From Sipunculus nudus (Eukaryota > Annelida > Sipuncula > Golfingiida > Sipunculidae): a stretch of 64,000 nucleotides of DNA. Both the position numbers and the translations under genes were made by a program. The notes beneath the pieces were generated by a model that was not told the origin of the DNA, made no database searches, and was given only the letters and a program-made list of their open reading frames with translations. Positions 12,179 through 24,539 of this stretch are shown here, one piece after another. Location of the stretch: assembly GCA_026874595.1 (NCBI GenBank), contig CM049315.1, forward strand, positions 34,984,164-35,048,163, given 5' to 3'. The stretch's first letter is position 1, and every line of letters begins with the position of its first letter.

Positions 12179-14679
12179 GCTTGGTATCGGTCAGACCATT
12201 CAGGTACAATACGAATTGCGATACACTTAAAGCGATACATTGTGACTATACGCTTATTTTTCAATGTGCATAAAGTTCTTACTTAAACTTTTATGTTTAA
12301 AACGACCCGTATATATATTGATATGTGTGTGTGTATATATACATGTATTATACACACACATATTATATAGGGAGCGGGGGTCACCCTTAGCCGCCGCAAA
12401 CCATTAGCAGACCATTACAAAATTAAGTAAATGGAGCATATATAGAGTATGCATCGACAACATCCATGCCATAAATAACCAACAGAAGGTATTCATTTCA
12501 AATTATTCATTCTCATAACGGCGAGGTCACGAGGTACAGTACAGTGTCATACGCAACGCGGTTTCCGAGAATAATGAGGACAAAAGTGCACCAACTTCCT
12601 GTTAAAAGTATTGGATTTCAAGCTGGCGTATTCTTATATTTTGCTCAAGCGAGCCACATATCAGTGCTGCAGTGGTAGGCATGCACAAATGCAAAAAGTG
12701 CTCGGACAAAAAAAAAATAAATTTCTAATATATGTTCGTTTACAAAACTAAGGAGTTTAACGGGATGTGTTTCGGATTTTAATCTTTACTCTGGTCAACG
12801 GAACCGCTCAAAATTGTATAACGTCTGAGATTTTTTTATATTTTTTTTGTCTTATACCGAACTAATTGTGTGGCCAATATAAGTATATTTTAACTATGCA
12901 GCTGTAATCTCTTCACTGAAATGTGCAACAAAATAATGTCTGGTTATTCAACAAAGACTTGTTTGTCCAATATTTATAAAAAGATAGTATATATGACTGT
13001 AAAGAATACCGGTTGCATATTAAAATTTATTTATTTGGTCTCTACTCTTTCGCAATTATTATTATATTTGGTAAAGTAACTCGTCTCCGTTCATCCCAGT
13101 TTCAGACAAATCCCATTACACATTTAATTTTTTTTTTTTCTTATTTTTCTTTTTTTTTTCTTTATGTCCATGGGTCTGTTGCATGGTGGCCCTGTTTATT
13201 AGAACCAAGTTAATCATATTATAAGATAAATTGGAGGTTATCTGCTTTTTATGTTATTATGTTTACGGGGCTACAGTAATCATTTAATCCATTGGTCATA
13301 ACCTGTCGTCAAGACAGTAGAGCGTTCCCTGCACGGGGTATATCCCGGCCAGCGGAATTTCTCCATTATTCCATTGAAGCAGTAACTAGGTTCGAATCGG
13401 ATGCCTTCCGCCATGGGCGGAATGGGGATGAGAAATAAGCTAGCATTGAAATTTGAGTGTAGCGCCCCAAATTTAACAACATTGGCCAATTGGCATCAAT
13501 ATTTTGTTTACGCCATTGGCCCTCCAGGAAACTTCTCGGTGTCCCAGTGGGCCAATTCCCCCATGACTTCCGGTATCTCCTTCCGAAGACTACCGCCTTA
13601 TTAATTAGACTCCGTTCTACTCCTGTAATTTATAGTTGAATTTCTGTTTCTATAAAGAGAAACACAAGAGTAGTGTCATTTTAAAGGCAGTTCTCACAAA
13701 CATGCTCTCATCACAGTTGCGTATAGAAAATGTTTCTCTGCAAGAAATTAAGTCATTTGATTTATTTTAAACTTGGAAACGGCTATACATTTTCAGAGCA
13801 CCCAAAATATTCATATGTATATTTTTAATATAAATACCGATATGGAGTAAAACTATGTGATTCTTGTAGAAATATGAACTATCCAAGCTATTTCAAATGA
13901 TCAAAGTAATATTGGGCAGGTTAAGGAAGAAAGCCGGGAGGTCGTGAGTGCATATCTCAGCCAAGACGGTGATCTTTTCACGTGCGGCCCCCACCCAGGA
14001 TGAAAGCTCTGCAGACTTAATGGGAAGACTGTGCATGTCCCACAGCCGTGTATCACTTACAAACGAGTGCGTCTTTGAGGGTTCCTCGGTGTTATGACCC
14101 AGCAATGGGAATGATTACACACCCAGGACCCACAGGTGCGGTAGACACCGGGCCTGGGTGACACCAGGATACAAAATTATATGATAGGAAGCGAGTGCTA
14201 CCGCCCAGTCACGTAGTCCCAAATTGAAAGGAACTCTGATAGATTAAGAATTAGACAAGAGAGCATAAAAATGGAGGCGGTTACCTCTACCAAAAAAACC
14301 TTTGTAAAAAAAAAAAAAACAGAAATCCTGTGTATTTATTTTGAATTTCGCTTTCTAATTATTGTTGCCATAATAATAAATACAAATTTTAAAAGAATAT
14401 TATTAATATTAATTGCATGTAGTTGGCACCGAATATTGTTTTCACATGAAAGTACCGTTATCCACTGATATTAAAGTGATTTTCTTCGCCTATATAATCT
14501 TTGATGTTTCCCTTATGAAACAATCAGACCCCAACAAGAGGTTTAGCAGATAAATCTATATTATTCCAAAAAACGGACCACCACAAGAGGTTAAGCAGAT
14601 AAATCTATATTATTCCAAGAAAGCTCCGTCAAGTTTTGGCTAAGTGGCCGTCCAATAAATTTGCCGAGAGAAATAATGA
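12179..14679. other. Intergenic with dispersed-repeat remnants
   Basis: No gene recognised. Near 13290-13610 a GC-richer segment contains GGTTCGAATCGG (weakly like a Pol III B box) and the palindrome CCGCCATGGGCGG. Near 13900-14170 another GC-richer segment has the look of a degraded short interspersed element. Both are uncertain. T-rich runs lie at 13128-13160 and an A run near 14306. Confidence 0.4.
14528..14628. repeat. Two-copy direct repeat, 49-50 bp
   Basis: AAGAGGTTTAGCAGATAAAT and AAGAGGTTAAGCAGATAAAT begin about 49 bp apart and share the following CTATATTATTCCAA. It is a recent local tandem duplication. The period equals that of the satellite but the sequence is unrelated. Confidence 0.85.
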
Positions 14680-15420
14680 TTATGGGAAAATGTGTCTATG
14701 AGTGGCTCTCGAGTATATCCGGGGGGAATTAATAGCCGAGCGCGGGGCAATAAGCTGCTGTACACTAAACCCATCCACAAATGATCCTCATCATTGCCCC
14801 GATAAAGCAGCCTTTACGTGGCGCGCCTGTCTGTAGCCCTCTCGTTTCGTGTCGATTTGTGGCTCGCCAATCGTTCTGATTACGAAGTCTGACGGTTGTG
14901 CACACATAACCACAATTAATTTTCACGAACGGGGCCCTAATATCAATAGCACTAACAGATAGTACATTACAGTGCTGAAAGAGGAAAATTAAATACACAC
15001 ACCCAACAATTAGTACGCCGTAATTTGCGGGGCTATAACAAGACGAAATTGAAAGCTCCAATCCTTCCGGAATGCGACCTGTGATGGGGACCCTCGTGGA
15101 GCGCCGCCTGTGTCAACACAGAGAAACACTAAGCGGTCGTCTGCTCGCTTCCCGCCCAATATACTCCAGCCATCAATAACCTCTGATCAAATGCTCTGGT
15201 CTTTCAATTAGGGCCGCTTGTTTACTTGGTCACATCACCTTAACGTGATTAAATAAAATGATACAACAGTTATGGCTAAACACTTTTAAGCTTTTGATAT
15301 TCGTTGCCCCCTGTCAGTGTCTCCGCCACGCCGAGCGGTCCTAATTCTGTACAGCTGTTGTAACCACTGCTTTCAATAGTTGTTACTCAGCGTTGCTGAG
15401 TAAACTGTTACGCACAGAGG
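14680..15420. promoter_or_regulatory. GC-richer, motif-dense block (candidate enhancer)
   Basis: Stands out from AT-rich surroundings by balanced composition and lack of simple repeats. Visible words include TTGTTTAC (forkhead type) near 15220, TCTTTCAATTAGGG (homeodomain core) near 15200, CATCAATAA and TGATCAAA. The longest open frame (minus, 14765-15061) has no recognisable domain. A regulatory role for Gsx is inference from position and composition. Confidence 0.35.
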
Positions 15421-16700
15421 GACAATAGTGTGTTTTTTTAACCGCATGTGTTTCAAAACCGGTGTTATTAACTTGACAGACACTTCCACGGGATCAGTGA
15501 TATTAATGTATTACCAATCATGTCTGGTTGCTTAATTTAAACCCGTGCATGTTATTGGGTTTTTAATGTTGTTGTCCAGGCTGGTAAACGTTTCATTCAG
15601 TACAAACCTATACACTGTATATTTATATACGTACATTGTATTAAATGATAAACAAATGCAGATATTATGTAGTGACCGGTACAGTATTAAATCACGAAAC
15701 TATCTTTTAAGAGACCGACAGAAGTTTACATAATATATGGACCCGAAGTTTTAATCTCAGGTTTCATCATTAGATAAAAAAATTTATGAAATAATTACAA
15801 TTAATTAAAACGCAAAAACTACAATCGAATTAATAGGAGTAAATAATTAAAATTTAAGTTTTCATCATTAAATGAATTAATCTGACATAATATTTACATT
15901 CAATTGAACAGCGTATTTACCTGATATATTAGATATGATGTATATAGATTACATTTTTATTGCACTTTCATGTGCACGGCTATTTTGTTTGTTGTTTGAG
16001 AAAAAAAAACAGAAATATATAAAAACAGAATCATAAAAAAACATAATAATATTGTACGGAGCACGTGTCCAATTTTCTTTCTGTGTTCAAGAAGAGGGGA
16101 GACCATAGAACTTGCAGGAAGCCCTTAATTGGAAACGAACCATCGTGTATAATGGATATTAAATGAAAGGAGAGGTAATGTCCGCATGTCAGATTTATTG
16201 CAAGAAAATTAATGTTTCCTTGTCTAAGGAGGCTGAAAATGCAGCTCTTAAATAATTACATATTCTTATTTTATTTGATCAAAATCGACTTTTTTTAAAA
16301 CGAATTATATCAATCGGTGTTAAATATATCAGTTTCAAATATATAACATGCAGCTATGAGAATACATAGTGCGTCATAGTTTGTACTTATATTAGTATAT
16401 ATGAGAGAGAGAGTTTGTTACACATATGAGAGTTTGTTACACATATTATGATCTATATAACTTTATATCTATATATCTAATAAGAACTGTATTGTTAGAT
16501 GTATTATATATTTACTTTTAAAGGCGGTGTATGAAACTGGCAGAGAATGTACTGCGCGCTGAGCTGTAAAATAATATGTTGTTGTCTGCTTTTTTTTAAT
16601 TGTGAATACTATATGTATGCATGTCTCTGTCTGCCCAAGAACGACAACCCCAAAATCAGATCGTACTAAGACCTTATAAGATTGGTTAGACCCATGCACT

Positions 16701-16705
<5 letters not shown>
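15421..16705. other. Intergenic, no gene seen
   Basis: Very AT-rich DNA with no convincing coding frame. A direct repeat of the words GAGAGTTTGTTACACATAT occurs twice near 16407-16446. Confidence 0.5.
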
Positions 16706-16790
<85 letters not shown>

Positions 16791-16934
16791 AATTATACTA
16801 TTTAGCTGTTCGGCCTCCATGGAACCACCCTCCCTTTTTCGGAGCTTCTTGTAGGTTTCCCTGTAATCTTTCCGTCATAGACACCCCCCTTGCCAAAATC
16901 CCGGATCCACCCCTGCATGCCATTAATGAGAAGG

Positions 16935-16995
<61 letters not shown>

Positions 16996-17045
16996 TTATA
17001 TATTTATATACTTATATGTAATATATTTATATACTGATATATGTA
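16706..17045. repeat. Twin TA arrays flanking a dispersed-repeat fragment
   Basis: Long (TA)n at 16706-16788 and again at 16937-16986, the second grading into TATTTATA units to about 17045. The roughly 145 bases between them (CCATGGAACCACCCTCCCTT, CACCCCCCTTGCCAAAATCC) match the style of fragments at 21565-21745 and belong to a dispersed family. The 134-codon open frame across this region is an artefact. Confidence 0.85.
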
Positions 17046-20000
17046 ATTTACTTGATTTAAAACTATATAGAATGGAATCAAATTAGTTAAAATTAAATCA
17101 TTTGTATCAAAGCATTTGTTATGAAATAACCTTTCGTATATATATAACGCATGAAGACAAGAGTAACACCCATTAGTACTTCCGTGGCTATTTTACATTG
17201 ATTGTTATCCGTATAGCTTTAATACCACACAACTTATTCCAAATATATATTTCGGTCAATGTGGTATATATAATCAACTGGTAGGATGCAGTTCGTCATA
17301 TCAATCGAAGATCTATTCCTCTCAGGGAGAGTGATCGATTTACACTGCATTGAGCAAGCAGCTGGAGCCGGATTAAAGCTACTGAAGATCCGGGGCTACC
17401 AGCCAAAGATGGCGACTCCAAAATATTATATGATAATCATGATTAACAAAACATAATTCTCCCCTTTGTCTATACTGATGCAGTGAAGGCAGAATATTGG
17501 TAATATATTATAGCATTGATATAATTAAACTTTAGCTGTACCTCTTGTTAGCAGGGCCCGCTGTTAATTGATTGCTGTATTTGTGTTTTAATGTTACTAA
17601 GAAGCTGGGCTTAAACAGTCAAATTAAGGACACTCCCTTCAATATTTGGCCCCTATTCTTATATAGTCTAAAATCAAATATGTATAGACCAACCAATTAA
17701 TGTATGGTATGGTGTGCTCCAGATGACTGTCATTCGTTCATAATCGCATTGGCCATTATGTGTCCGTTATTATTATGTTTTCCACGATCCTGGATTAAAA
17801 TACATATATGCATGGACAATGTTGGATAAGTATTTGTTTTTATCTGTGACCAATCAAATAAGTGTTATTCAAATGGTTGATCGAGTGGTCTTGGCTTCAC
17901 TATACATTCAGGGCAGACATATAAAAAAAGCTACGCATACCCCATTTTTATTATATTATTCTGAACTTTTATATGAAAACACAGGAAAACCGGATAATAT
18001 AATAAAATAATGATTTAGTCCAAAATAGGCCCGAACATCAGGCGCTTTATTTAAAGTGATATAAGGGATATTAACACATCTCTCGTTAGGGGCAGTTAAG
18101 CGACTTGAGCCTGACATAGCACATGCACTGCGGAAAAAAACATATCGAGGTGCGCTAAGGGCCTTGTGTCTTTTTGAGAACCCCGAGATCACCAAGCCCA
18201 ACAGAGACCGGTCCAAAACGAGGCCACACATGCCACGTGCAGCCTCAGTGGGGCTTTGACAGGAGAATGCCCGCCCCTGAGGGCACTCGGGTATAACAGA
18301 TCACTTTATCCCCTATATGAGATATTTGAGCTGTCACTTTTGTCGAATACTCACTATGAGTGTTCTAACTTGAGGGCACAAAATACTAGTAAGCCGTTCC
18401 ATTCACACTCAGAGGTTAAAGGTCGGGGTATATTTGACGTTGATGTGTCATATGTTTTATTGTTTTTCACCTGTTGATACGGGAACGCTTGTGAATGTTT
18501 CTACAACCGTGGATACCAGATCTCTCGTGCGTGCGTCGTGCATTACTAGTCCAGAATAGTATATTCTATTTTATAGCAAAAGACTTTCGATTGTTCATTT
18601 ATTATCCCAAAGCAATATGCAAAAAAAAAAAAAATGACTGAGCGGTTGATGATGGTGGTTTTGACATTTCCTCATTATTTATGATAAAAAATCCAGTGAC
18701 CTATTATGCTAAACATGTATCGCTTGGGGAATAAATAAATGGGTGGCTTTCTTTTTTCCTTGAGTAAAATTCCTTTCCATGATATCTAGATAATATGTGA
18801 TTGATTGTTTGATTGAGGTCATGGTAGACCATGCAGCGAATCCATACAATTGTTACAATAACCACACGTACACTTTCAGGACAATGCAAGATCATTTACA
18901 TAGCTGTTAATACAGTGTCAGCTATAGTAGGCCTTTATATATGTATGATATATTTGAAGCAGTAACATTTTCTCCAGCATTTAAACCGTTTAATTCCAAA
19001 CTATGACATCTGTAACTTTCAAATATATATGCATGCAGATATATAGAAAAATAAAACTTTGAGAACTATTTTGTCATAAAGATAGTAGGACATATAGTTA
19101 ATTGCTATATATAGCCACGGTGAATATATACAACATGTATATGTTAGAGCCTGTTTACCGATCTTGCCCATCGTCCGATAGGCCTGGTCGATTTAAAGAT
19201 CCTATATTGAGCGAAAAAAAAAAAAAAAAAACAGTTCGAAAACACAACAGTCACTTCCATTTGTCTGACTATGAAAATTCATGACCTGCATGAACGTTTT
19301 TTCATCTTATAGATTATAGCACCAACGGGTATATTGCCGTATTGCCGAACGTCATTTTCGAGTCATTAAAGCTTATCTAGGAAATATTTGTAGACACAAT
19401 ACGTCCACGCGACACCACTATTTACCACCACTCGTATACGCGTGCGCATGACCCTCGAGAAAAGAAAATTTTTATCCATGTCGCTGGTGGGAGTGTATTT
19501 ATACACTTATATTTATTTTACGCCAAGTTGAGTTCAATGTTATTCCATATATAGTTCATGACACCTTAAAAATAGTTATCCTTCTGACTTACCCATGCAC
19601 AGTGGGTTAACAGACCGCCAGCAGATTAAGATTTTCAACGCCATCTTATTTGTTATCTGTGTAATATTCTGTGCTAAGTACCGTTTCACAGAGAGAAAGA
19701 CTCACAGTCCGCATGCTTATATATGAATATATGTGCACTTTCATTAAATTCACAAAAACATATATATATTTATATATTTATATGAATAAACACGGACACC
19801 CTATATATAAAATGATATTGATTGGCGATGAAACTTTTTGGTTTCAATAATTTCCATATATGAAACGTTTATTAAGACAGAGAAACAGTTTATTAAGAGA
19901 GAGAGCGAGAAGGGCGAAGTCAATAATTATAAACGAAATTACACATGGATTAATCAAAATATACACGGAAACATGCATACACACAATTTCATCTAAAAAC

Positions 20001-20125
20001 CATGTCCAACTTGTCACATCTTTGTTACCTATTTGTTATATCTCTGAAAATAATTCCCAGTTTAAAACAATAAAACATAAGTCAGGATATCACTCGACCT
20101 ATACGCATATACTATTAGATCAGCC

Positions 20126-20126
<1 letters not shown>
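17046..20126. other. Intergenic with two less AT-rich blocks
   Basis: No gene recognised. About 17541-17700 has CTGTTAATTGATTGCTGTA with neighbouring TAAT cores. About 18010-18480 is more GC-rich and non-repetitive. These are weak candidate regulatory elements. A-runs at 18620-18633 and 19214-19231 may be tails of degraded retro-elements. Confidence 0.4.

Positions 20127-20197
<71 letters not shown>
20127..20197. repeat. (TA)n microsatellite
   Basis: About 35 TA units; the encoded Tyr-Ile run is an artefact. Confidence 0.95.
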
Positions 20198-20199
<2 letters not shown>

Positions 20200-20344
20200 A
20201 GCAGCTCAACACGACATGCTTAATTTGCAGAATCCTGCAACTGGACATTTGGTCTGTGGGAATCATTTTCAACGATGAGAAAATAAATAAGGGCAAATTT
20301 CCATTTATTATTGATCGAACGTTTTGGACTAATTAATACCTTCT

Positions 20345-20650
20345 CTGGTGCGAACGTTCTTGTTTCAAAGGCCACTAAATTTTCCACGCCTCGCCCGGGG
20401 GGTTGCGAACTTGAGTTTAACATTTCAATATGTTGAGAACAACCGATAAAGAGGGTTCTATTGCAGCGAGCCACTGTTGCGAATCGTTCTTATTAAGTCG
20501 GTATTAACATAGTAAAGTCGTGAGTCTGTCAGAAGTAGCCGACTCGGTTCGTCTCTCGTTACAGTCCGGAACACCCCTGACGTCACGGGTCAGCGCGCGG
20601 GTAGATATGGGAAGGCACTGCCTCGACTTCAAAGCGAGACTGGGAACACC
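20345..20650. promoter_or_regulatory. GC-richer block with a perfect CRE palindrome (candidate regulatory element)
   Basis: Contains TGACGTCA near 20578, GCGCGCGGG, GAACGTTC and CGAATCG words, with noticeably more CpG than the flanks. It has no open frame of note and no simple repeats. It might be a promoter or enhancer; no transcript start can be defined from sequence alone. Confidence 0.3.
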
Positions 20651-20879
20651 ATGAATTCTCACCTAAATGCACCCATTATCGCGCCCTATTATTTGTTGAT
20701 GGCTTTTAATGATATGGCTTTCAAGCAATTACTCTATCAGAACCACTCACTAGCGGGTCAGGAAAATTATAGAATGATGATCTATATATCAGATAATATT
20801 CGGATTTTCCCCTTTATTATTACATATATTAACAATCCGTTACTTGATACTGAATTGTCATTTGGACGTGTTTGTCCAT

Positions 20880-21075
20880 GTATTATTTTTATTATTATTT
20901 TTATTATTATTATTATCATTAGTAGTAGTAGTAGTTTTGGTATTAGTAGTAAAAAATTATAATTATTATGATGGTGATGACAATATTAATAATAATAATA
21001 ATTATTATTATAATAATAATACTTATAATAATAATAATGATTATAATAATAATAATGATTATGATTATGAATACG
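20880..21075. repeat. (ATT)n switching to (AAT)n triplet tract
   Basis: ATT/AGT triplets run to about 20950 and AAT/TAATGA triplets follow from about 20988, so the two halves are nearly inverted and could fold into an imperfect hairpin. The poly-Ile and poly-Asn open frames are artefacts. Confidence 0.85.
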
Positions 21076-21265
21076 ATTATAGGATGTAAAGAAATGTATC
21101 TTAAAAGACCAAGCTTTTCTTTCATCTAAATGTTCCTGCAGCCCTCGGTGCAAGTTTTTTTATAATTTTTCGGTGTGTTTGTATTGTATTACTCTCTTCT
21201 TGTCTCCGTTATGATAGCCGTTAACCACCTATCTATCATGCACATTTTATACTATACGTGCATGA

Positions 21266-21356
21266 TAGTGTGTGTGTGTGTGTGTGAGAGAGAGAGACAG
21301 AGGGAGAGAGACAGACACGGAGATAGACAGACAGACAGACAGACTGACAGACAGAC
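21266..21356. repeat. Compound (GT)n-(GA)n-(ACAG)n microsatellite
   Basis: A GT run is followed by GAGAGA and then repeated GACA/ACAG tetranucleotides. Confidence 0.92.
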
Positions 21357-21564
21357 GGAAACCGAGAAACAGAGAACAATATGAATATGATTTTTCAAGA
21401 CTCCTGTATAAACCCAAGATGTCTCATTTTCACTTGTGTGAATTGGTGTATGTTTTACGAACATGTAGTCTCCAGTCAACATGTATGCCTTTATATTAGA
21501 ATACATGCATTAGATTCCTTTTTTTATCACTGGAAATACTACTTGAACTCCCTATATACAGAAT

Positions 21565-21745
21565 CGGATCCAGGAGGGGGTCTGGACTCCTCCGTTTTTT
21601 CTTCTGTTGTAAGTGGCTCAAAACTATTAATGTTTGCTGCCTGGACCCTCCCTTTTTCCAGACCTAAGCACCATTTTCCCGTTAGTCTTCCGGTCAGCCT
21701 GCATGGACTGGACCCTCCCCCTTACCAAAATCCTGAACTAGCCAC
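21565..21745. repeat. Dispersed repeat fragment, CCCTCC-rich
   Basis: Contains GGACCCTCCC twice and CTTACCAAAATCCTGAA, close to the words between the twin TA arrays at 16800-16920. A repeat family is inferred from these two copies. Confidence 0.5.
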
Positions 21746-22727
21746 TAGTATATCAATTTGAATATCTCTTTTTCTTCTTTTTATGGTTCAACCATTATGA
21801 AGCAATAATCTGTTTGTTATCAGGCACAAGTAGAAAAACAATCCCTGAAAATTGAAATCATAAAATTATATAAGTGCCTGATAATTTTTTTCGAACTCAG
21901 ATTTGATTGGCTGATCTTTCGAGAGGTGCATATATATGTACATGTTATGCGTATATGGTTATACAGTGCATGAGTGCAGCGTCACTATCAAGGGCGCAGT
22001 ATTTCATCTCTGGTCATATCTTGTGATTAATGGAGAACGGAAGCCTTGCGACAACGAGGCGGGAAAGTCGTACACAGAGCTAGTTCATATAAATCCTAAA
22101 CCAAGACAAATCGTGTTTGTCTGGTCATCTGTCATCTTCTAGTATAACCCTAATTTAATCTCCTATCTACGCACCTGTACTGGGGTATGGTGTTCCTTGG
22201 CCTATATACTTAGTATACGTGTGATTCATTAAAGGGTATCTACATGGTTTATATGTACCTTTATTAGATAAATCATTTATGTGGTACAGATTCGACCGCG
22301 GATAAATTTCGAAAGCTCAAGTCTAACGAAAGAATTTGTCAATATTTTATCATGGAAGTGCAGAAAAAAATTGTATATTTATAAGCTCATCATGCTAAAA
22401 AGATGAATATTTAGTCACAGCATGGAGTGTCTGACAGTCACACTTACTTAATTCCATATAAATATATTTAATTTAATTAAATCTGGTAATTGCGTGTCCT
22501 ATATAAACCCCGCTGGGGGTTCGTACCATGTGATCTGTAATGTTTTCGGTCTTAAAAGTATTGTACAAGACACTATAAGAAATTAACTTTCAATCTCTGA
22601 TACGACCCTGATTCACTCACCTAGTTACTCACCTGTATTACGACAGGCTGTTCCATGGCCTACGATTGATACAGGTGTGCGTCTGTTGGAGGTGGGCTCA
22701 TAGTGGGAGGGTAATCAAAGTTGCGAT

Positions 22728-22731
<4 letters not shown>

Positions 22732-22806
<75 letters not shown>
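22732..22806. repeat. (TC)n-(TA)n compound microsatellite
   Basis: About 16 TC units run directly into about 21 TA units. The same TC-then-TA junction is found at 55340-55417, suggesting both derive from one dispersed element. Confidence 0.93.
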
Positions 22807-22813
<7 letters not shown>

Positions 22814-23279
22814 GTCTGTCTGATACATTTCAACTATATTACAATTATATATACGGTTTTAAATTCTAATTATTTAAAAACTTGTATTTCATTTCCAACA
22901 TATAAATATTATTCCATGGATGACAAAGGAATGATTTCATTGACCACCCCTCCCCCTTGCTAAAAGTGTGTGTGTGGGGGGATATATATTCCCATCCCCC
23001 TGAATTGACGCCCCTTGATACAGGTGAAAAAAAGTCTATACCCCAGGTTATCTGCTTAATGTCTATCTTTCACGGAGTAATGTATTTCTGGAAGTAATAA
23101 AATAAATATAGCATTATCAGTGCCATAAATATTACGAAACAGAAACATTATTCAATCCGGACAAACCGCACATGCACCAACGCCAGTTCAGTCTTCGCAT
23201 GGAATGAGATTATACAGTTTTATTTCCGGGAAATGTTTTCGATGAAATAAGCACAGTTCAATTTCGATTTTTTTATTCT

Positions 23280-23500
23280 TCTTCCCAACCCTCCTGGATG
23301 TAATTCATATCCTATCGACACACACGTGTCAGTAGGTGTCACTTCAACCGAGATGGAAGCTGAATTCCCGTTATCTGTCTGACGGTGATGAGTCACCTCA
23401 TGGGTGATTGATATGAACCAGTGAGTGCTGACATCTGTCGGCAGATTTGTCAATTGCCAGTACCTCAAGCCCACCTGAAATGCTCGGTTCACTCAATCAA
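23280..23500. promoter_or_regulatory. Motif-dense non-coding block (candidate enhancer)
   Basis: Dense with recognisable binding words: AGGTGTCACTT (T-box half site), TGAGTCA (AP-1), GGTGATTGAT, TGACATCTGTC and TTTGTCAATTG (Meis/TGIF-type TGTCA), and CACACGTGTC (E-box). The overlapping 90-codon minus-strand frame shows no domain. Motif clustering by eye is suggestive only. Confidence 0.35.
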
Positions 23501-24420
23501 GGCTTGTAATTATTTTAAACACATTTTATACCTTTGAAGTTATGTCAATGCTGATTTATTACGATAAATTATGAACTAAGATCTTCCGATTCATCACAAT
23601 CATTTCAATGAATGTTTCAAACAGACAAAACTAACACGTACAAGCCTAATATAGAAAAGTACAGATCATTTAAATGATTACAACTCTTGTCAACAAATAA
23701 CGACGTTGATTTGTTTCTACTGACACTGGAATGTCTAGAAAATTATCTACCTGTGCATGCGGTGATGTTCACTCCTTTTATGTGAGATATTTTAGCCCAG
23801 ACTTTCATCTCTCGCATATATAAAGGTTTTAACTCATTATTTTTTTAATGATCCTTATTATTAACATGTGTTTACTGGCATGTAATAAGATGTATTAATT
23901 TTGTTTTGTAATCAGGCTGTAAAATAAAGTTAAATCCGGAGAAAGGATCTATGCGAAAAGGAATAACGAGGCAGAGGAGGAGAGAGAGAATAAAATTTAG
24001 CACAATACAATACAACACAACTCAACACAATGCAATACCAGCGGCGTTTTGACCCTCTGACATTAGACAGTCTATCGCGTGTAAGAATACACCTATCAGT
24101 GTAGTATAAATACCAACTAAGCTCTGTATTTACGGCTAATGCTATACAGTACGATAACCCATACCACACCTCAATGTAATATACAGTACTTATACACATT
24201 ATAATGTATAATGTGCAATAAGAGTATACTCACAATGCATAATGCAATATACAATACAATGTAAAACACAGTATACAATATATTTCATTACACAAAATCA
24301 AACAATATTAAAAAGTACTGTCTTTTGTATTCACTATTGCAAAATTCAATATACTTCTGTTTCAACTAATTTATCATAATAATGATTCTGGATTCAGGCG
24401 CACTTGCAAACTCCTGTCAT

Positions 24421-24539
24421 AGCGTCATCTGGTGGTAAATTTAATAACTAAAGCACAGTTGCGCACCGTTAGATGGCACTACCGGTATTAACCAATCATA
24501 CGTCACGTCGCTGATTTGGCTCGAAATTCAAAAATAAAG
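24421..24539 (+). promoter_or_regulatory. CKAP2-like gene core promoter with CCAAT box, CHR-like word and two CTCF-like sites
   Basis: Immediately upstream of the ATG. CCAAT lies at 24492-24496 and TTCAAA (TTTGAA on the minus strand, a CHR-type word) at 24527-24532, separated by about 30 bases. That arrangement is typical of G2/M genes controlled by NF-Y and the MuvB/DREAM complex. Two CTCF-like words flank it upstream: 24421-24435 minus (CCACCAGATGACGCT) and 24466-24480 plus (CCGTTAGATGGCACT). CpG density rises here, consistent with a TATA-less promoter. Confidence 0.5.

Larger units (their letters stand above)
21746..24420. other. Intergenic approach to the CKAP2-like gene
   Basis: No gene recognised. 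Sub-blocks: a non-repetitive segment at 21960-22140 with CTATCAAGGGC; (TC)n-(TA)n at 22732-22806; a C-rich repeat fragment at 22940-23020; a motif-dense block at 23280-23500 (listed separately); and CAATA/CAACA-rich low-complexity sequence at 24000-24030 and 24190-24300. Confidence 0.45.

Noticed and set aside
13280-13604. Possible tRNA or tRNA-derived SINE near GGTTCGAATCGG
   Set aside because: The B box deviates at its 3' end and no convincing A box or clover-leaf arms were found.
16682-17086. 134-codon Tyr/Ile-rich frame
   Set aside because: Produced by TA dinucleotide arrays.
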